This document shows positions 14,015 through 17,593 of a stretch of DNA of 17,593 nt, piece after piece (position 1 is the first letter of the stretch; the number at the start of each line of letters is the position of its first letter). The stretch lies in the NCBI GenBank assembly GCA_902492545.1, contig CABULX010000043.1:1-17593 (forward strand), in the 5' to 3' direction. The translations under genes and the position numbers were made by a program. This stretch comes from an uncultured Collinsella sp. GTDB lineage: Bacteria; Actinomycetota; Coriobacteriia; Coriobacteriales; Coriobacteriaceae. The notes below the pieces were generated by a model. The model saw nothing but the letters and a program-made list of their open reading frames with translations. It ran no database searches and was not told the origin of the DNA.

Positions 14015-15133
14015 ATGAATCCAAATCCCTTTAAGCCAACGGCAGGCAAGCGGCCTCCGATGCTCATCGGTCGCGAGTCGGTCATCGAAGATTTTGAGGA
14101 AGGGCTCGACAACGGCGCTGGAGCGCCGGGCAGGCTCATGCTCATTACGGGAAACCGCGGCTGCGGCAAAACGGTTCTCCTGCGGGAGCTGCAACGTTTG
14201 GCTAGCGAGCGCGGATGGGCGGTTGTTTCCGATTCCGCTTCGCTTGGCTTATGCGACCGCTTGGCCGATGTGCTTCGCTCGAATAAGCCCGTTGTGACGT
14301 CAATGGAGCTCGGTCCGTCGTTTGGCCGGATGTCGGTCGAGGCGGCGCGAGCAAAGGGCGAGACGTTGCGAAGGCTGGTCAACGAGCGCCTCAAGAAGCT
14401 CGGGCCGGGAAAGGGCTTACTGTTTGCGATTGACGAGGCGCAATCGGCGTCTATCGAGGAACTGGCGGCTCTTGCCGTTCTCTATCAGCAAGTGCTTGGA
14501 GATCAAGATGCCACGGGCTTGCCCGATAGCGACCAGCGCGGCCTTGCGCTGGTTTTTGCCGGCTTGCCCAGTATGGTTGATGACTTGCTCGAAGAGCCGA
14601 GCGTAACGTTTCTGCGCCGCGCCCAGCAGCGTACGCTGGGGGCGATTTCTTTGCCCAAAGTGCGCGATTCATATATCCAGACGGTCAAAGACGCTGGTCT
14701 TTACGTTGACGCGGAGACGGCGGACCTTGCGGCACACAAGAGCATGGGGTATCCCTATATGGTTCAGCTGGTGGGCTATTACATGTGGCGCTCTGCCGTC
14801 CGGCGCAACTCGCAGGTCATTGAAAGGTGCGATGTCGAGGCTGGCCATGCGGATGCCATCTCTGAGTTCTACGAAGCGGTTGACGCGCCTCTGTATTACG
14901 GGTTGCGCAGTCCGCAACGCCTCTTTATCGAGGCCATGGCAGTTGACGAGGGTAAACCGACGCGTATGGCGGATATCATTGAGCGTTGCGATCGCACCCA
15001 GAGCTGGGCGAGTAAATATCGTGCAAGCCTGATTCGCGAGCGCGTCATCGAGGCTGCCGGATACGGCCTCGTCCGGTTTACTGTGCCCATGCTGGGCGCG
15101 TACATTCGCGATCGAGTTTTATGGCATGAGTAG
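14015..15133 (+). CDS. Orphan AAA/Orc1-Cdc6-like ATPase, function unknown
   Basis: A 372-residue P-loop ATPase. An N-terminal NPNPFKPTAGKRPPMLIGR leads into Walker A GNRGCGKT (46-53); Walker B is LLFAIDE (135-141) with Asp140 and Glu141; LVFAGLPSM near 175 fits a sensor-type strand. A helical lid follows (YIQTVKDAGLYVDAETADLAAHKSMGYPYMVQLVGYYMW), and the C-terminal third (from about SPQRLFIEAM) resembles a winged helix, as in Orc1/Cdc6, AAA_16 or STAND ATPases. No partner domain such as nuclease or protease is fused. ATG 14015 follows GAGGAGG (14003-14009). The downstream UvrA2 frame starts at, or overlaps, its stop, so the two are probably co-translated. A role in DNA handling with UvrA2 is inferred; it might instead be a stand-alone signalling ATPase. 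Confidence 0.88.
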   Translation: MNPNPFKPTAGKRPPMLIGRESVIEDFEEGLDNGAGAPGRLMLITGNRGCGKTVLLRELQRLASERGWAVVSDSASLGLCDRLADVLRSNKPVVTSMELGPSFGRMSVEAARAKGETLRRLVNERLKKLGPGKGLLFAIDEAQSASIEELAALAVLYQQVLGDQDATGLPDSDQRGLALVFAGLPSMVDDLLEEPSVTFLRRAQQRTLGAISLPKVRDSYIQTVKDAGLYVDAETADLAAHKSMGYPYMVQLVGYYMWRSAVRRNSQVIERCDVEAGHADAISEFYEAVDAPLYYGLRSPQRLFIEAMAVDEGKPTRMADIIERCDRTQSWASKYRASLIRERVIEAAGYGLVRFTVPMLGAYIRDRVLWHE

Positions 15134-15143
15134 GGTGATAGAG

Positions 15144-17593
15144 GTGACGGAACAGAAGATGAGCCCGCAGGCTATCGAGGTGCGTGGCGCGCGTGTACAC
15201 AACCTCAAGGACATCGATATTGATATCCCGCTGGGAAAGCTCGTGGGTATTGCCGGCGTGTCGGGGTCGGGCAAGAGTTCGCTGGCGCTGGGAGTTCTTT
15301 ATGCCGAGGGCTCGCGTCGCTACTTGGAGGCGCTCAGCACCTATACCCGCCGTCGTTTGACGCAGGCCGAACACGCCCAGGTGGACGAAGTGCTCCACGT
15401 GCCAGCGGCGCTCGCGTTGCATCAGCGTCCCAGCGTGCCGGGCGTACGCTCGACCTTTGGCACCATGACCGAGCTCAACAATAGCCTACGTCTGCTCTTT
15501 AGTCGTTGCGCCCATCACGTGTGCCCGTACTGCGGGGCGCGCGTGGAGCCGAGCCTTAACGTTGCCGCTGGCCTGTCGCTCACGTGCCCTGCATGCGGTC
15601 GCGAGTTCTACGCGCCGAGTGCCGAGGACCTTGCCTTTAACAGCGGCGGTGCGTGCCCTACCTGCGGCGGCACCGGTGTCATGCGTGAGGTGGACGAGGC
15701 GAGCCTGGTGCCCGACGAGTCAAAGACCATCAACGAGGGCGCAGTGCTTCCTTGGGGCACGCTCATGTGGGATCTGATGAAGCAGGTGGCCGGCGAGATG
15801 GGCGTGCGCACCGATGTGCCGTTTAACCAGCTCTCGCCTCAAGAGCGCGACATCGTGTTCCATGGTCCGGCGGTTAAAAAGCACATTCTCTACGTTCCCA
15901 AAAACGGCGAGGGCGCCACGCCGCTCGATTTCACCTATTACAACGCCGTCTATACCGTCGAGAATGCGCTCGCCAAGGTTAAGGATGATAAGGGGCTTAA
16001 GCGCGTGGCTCGCTTTTTGCGCGAGGGCCCATGCCGCGATTGCGGCGGCACGCGTCTCTCCGAGGCCGCACGCCAGCCTCAAGTGCGCGATATCAATCTG
16101 GCGCAGGCCGCGGCCATGACGCTGGGCGAGGCGATTGAGTGGGTGCGCGGGGTGCCCGCATCCTTGCCGGCCGAGATGCAGCCCATGGCGACGGATATCT
16201 GCGATTCATTTTTGAGCACGGCCCGTCGTCTGGTTGACCTGGGCCTCGATTACCTTTCACTCGACCGCGCCGGCGCCACGCTCTCCACGGGCGAGCGCCA
16301 GCGCGTGCAGCTCGCCCGCGTGGTGCGCAACCGATCGACGGGTGTGCTCTATGTGCTGGACGAGCCCTCGATTGGCTTGCATCCTGCCAATGTCGACGGC
16401 TTGGTAGGCGTGATGCGCGATCTGGTGGATGACGGCAACACCGTGGTTGTTGTTGACCACGATACGCGCGTTCTAGCGGAAGCCGACTATCTGGTCGAGA
16501 TGGGTCCCGTTGCCGGAGCGGGCGGTGGCAATGTGATTGCCGCGGGTACGGTGGATGAGGTCGAGCAATCGCAGAGCAGCCGTATCGCCCCGTTTTTGCG
16601 CTCGGAGTCCAAGCGCTTGCGTCCGCAGGTGACTGACGAGGAAATGTTCGACCAGGGCCATATCCGCATGGCGACCGATGCCATCCATACCGTCAAACCG
16701 CTCGAAGTCGATATCCCGCGCGGCCGCTTGGTCGCGGTAACGGGCGTTTCGGGTTCGGGCAAGACGACGCTGGTGCTCGAGACGCTCATTCCGGCACTCA
16801 AGGCGCAGGCAGCTGGCGAGCGCCTGCCAAGCCATGTGCGCTGGGTCGACGCCGAGAGCATCGCACGCGCCAACCTGATTGACGCCACGCCCATCGGTGC
16901 CAACGTGCGCTCGACGGTAGCGACCTATGCCGACATCCATGACGAGCTGCGTCGCGCCTTCGCCCGCACGCCCGAGGCCAAGGCGGCCGGCTACAAGGCG
17001 GGTGCCTTTAGCTACAACACTGGTGCCTTGCGCTGCCCTACGTGCGATGGCACGGGCTCGATATCGCTCGACGTGCAGTTTTTGCCCGATGTCGAGATCG
17101 TCTGCCCGGCATGTCGCGGTTCGCGTTATGCGGACGCGGCTTCGCGTATCCATCGCGAGGGCAAGGACGGGAGTCTGCTTACGTTGCCGCAGCTCATGGA
17201 TATGAGTGTGGACGAGGCCCTCGACGCCACGGTGGGACTCAAGAAGGTTCAGACGCGCTTGCAGACCTTGCACGACCTGGGCTTGGGCTATCTCACGCTC
17301 GGTGAGCCCACGCCGGCGCTCTCGGGCGGCGAGGCTCAGCGTCTTAAGCTTGCGAGCGAGATGGGCCGCGTGCAGGACGATGCCGTATTTGTGTTCGACG
17401 AGCCCACGATCGGCCTGCATCCGCTCGATGTCCAAGTGTTGCTGAGTGTGTTCGACGGCCTCGTTGCCAAGGGCGCCACTGTTATCGTGATCGAACACGA
17501 TCTCGACCTAATCCGCAACGCCGATTACGTGATCGACATGGGCCCGGGCGGTGGCGACGCGGGCGGGCAAATCGTCTGCGCCGGCACGCCGGG
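15144..17593 (+). CDS. UvrA2-type ABC ATPase (class II UvrA, DrrC-like), 3' end cut
   Basis: A DNA-binding twin ABC ATPase of the UvrA family; about 816 residues are visible. Walker A1 is GVSGSGKS (38-45), Walker A2 GVSGSGKT (534-541). Zinc cysteines CPYC (127-130), CPAC (148-151), CPTCGG (171-176), CRDCGG, and later CPTC and CPAC are present. Only 17 residues separate CPYC from CPAC, so the UvrB-binding domain of housekeeping UvrA (over 100 residues) is absent, as in UvrA2 and the daunorubicin-resistance protein DrrC. Signature 1 is LSTGE (380-384) instead of LSGGE; signature 2 is LSGGE (726-730). The start could be GTG 15144, ATG 15126 (overlapping the ATPase stop by 8 bases) or ATG 15159. 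A repair or drug-tolerance role is likely but unproven. Confidence 0.92.
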   Translation, partial: MTEQKMSPQAIEVRGARVHNLKDIDIDIPLGKLVGIAGVSGSGKSSLALGVLYAEGSRRYLEALSTYTRRRLTQAEHAQVDEVLHVPAALALHQRPSVPGVRSTFGTMTELNNSLRLLFSRCAHHVCPYCGARVEPSLNVAAGLSLTCPACGREFYAPSAEDLAFNSGGACPTCGGTGVMREVDEASLVPDESKTINEGAVLPWGTLMWDLMKQVAGEMGVRTDVPFNQLSPQERDIVFHGPAVKKHILYVPKNGEGATPLDFTYYNAVYTVENALAKVKDDKGLKRVARFLREGPCRDCGGTRLSEAARQPQVRDINLAQAAAMTLGEAIEWVRGVPASLPAEMQPMATDICDSFLSTARRLVDLGLDYLSLDRAGATLSTGERQRVQLARVVRNRSTGVLYVLDEPSIGLHPANVDGLVGVMRDLVDDGNTVVVVDHDTRVLAEADYLVEMGPVAGAGGGNVIAAGTVDEVEQSQSSRIAPFLRSESKRLRPQVTDEEMFDQGHIRMATDAIHTVKPLEVDIPRGRLVAVTGVSGSGKTTLVLETLIPALKAQAAGERLPSHVRWVDAESIARANLIDATPIGANVRSTVATYADIHDELRRAFARTPEAKAAGYKAGAFSYNTGALRCPTCDGTGSISLDVQFLPDVEIVCPACRGSRYADAASRIHREGKDGSLLTLPQLMDMSVDEALDATVGLKKVQTRLQTLHDLGLGYLTLGEPTPALSGGEAQRLKLASEMGRVQDDAVFVFDEPTIGLHPLDVQVLLSVFDGLVAKGATVIVIEHDLDLIRNADYVIDMGPGGGDAGGQIVCAGTP

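Noticed and set aside
16473..17498. Antisense frame opposite uvrA2 (341 codons)
   Set aside because: It lies opposite intact ABC ATPase motifs and shows no known domain.

Overview
The window looks like chromosome of a high-GC Gram-positive gut actinobacterium, most likely Collinsella or a near relative in the Coriobacteriia. This is inferred from GC-rich third codon positions, strong AAGGAG-type ribosome binding sites, gene style (YtrA-type GntR regulator, TetM-like GTPase, UvrA2) and GGGGAC-containing palindromic repeats between genes. No sequence search was possible. There is no phage, plasmid, insertion sequence, tRNA, rRNA or CRISPR array.

Layout. 1-605: a GntR/YtrA regulator on the minus strand, the first codons of the gene after it, and its promoter with a repeat-containing candidate operator. 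633-3815: release factor 3 (prfC), then a structured leader, a VUT/YhhQ-type transporter and an SDR oxidoreductase, closed by a strong terminator. 3865-6606: uracil-DNA glycosylase and an EamA permease on the minus strand, with a divergent LysR regulator. 6634-9102: a MATE exporter diverging from an RlmA-type rRNA methyltransferase, with a long palindromic repeat between them. 9139-9982: a small four-helix membrane protein (-) and a 47-residue single-helix protein (+) that lies in an apparent gap. 9980-11595: rsmJ, a zinc-ribbon-like small protein (-) and a GNAT acetyltransferase. 11850-13850: a TetM-like translational GTPase. 14015-17593: an orphan AAA-type ATPase overlapping or abutting a UvrA2-type ABC ATPase that runs off the end.

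How the genes relate. Most are single-gene units or pairs, so this is a mosaic housekeeping region rather than one pathway. One theme is the ribosome: RF3, an RlmA-type and an RsmJ-type rRNA methyltransferase, and a second EF-G-like GTPase. A second theme is DNA repair and drug tolerance: Ung, UvrA2 (class without the UvrB-binding domain), MATE and the TetM-like factor. The UvrA2 and TetM-like proteins are paralogues of known resistance proteins, but the sequence does not prove resistance. The least explained items are the ATPase-UvrA2 pair, the small membrane protein at 9773, the leader before the VUT gene, and the recurring GGGGAC-bearing palindromes at gene ends.
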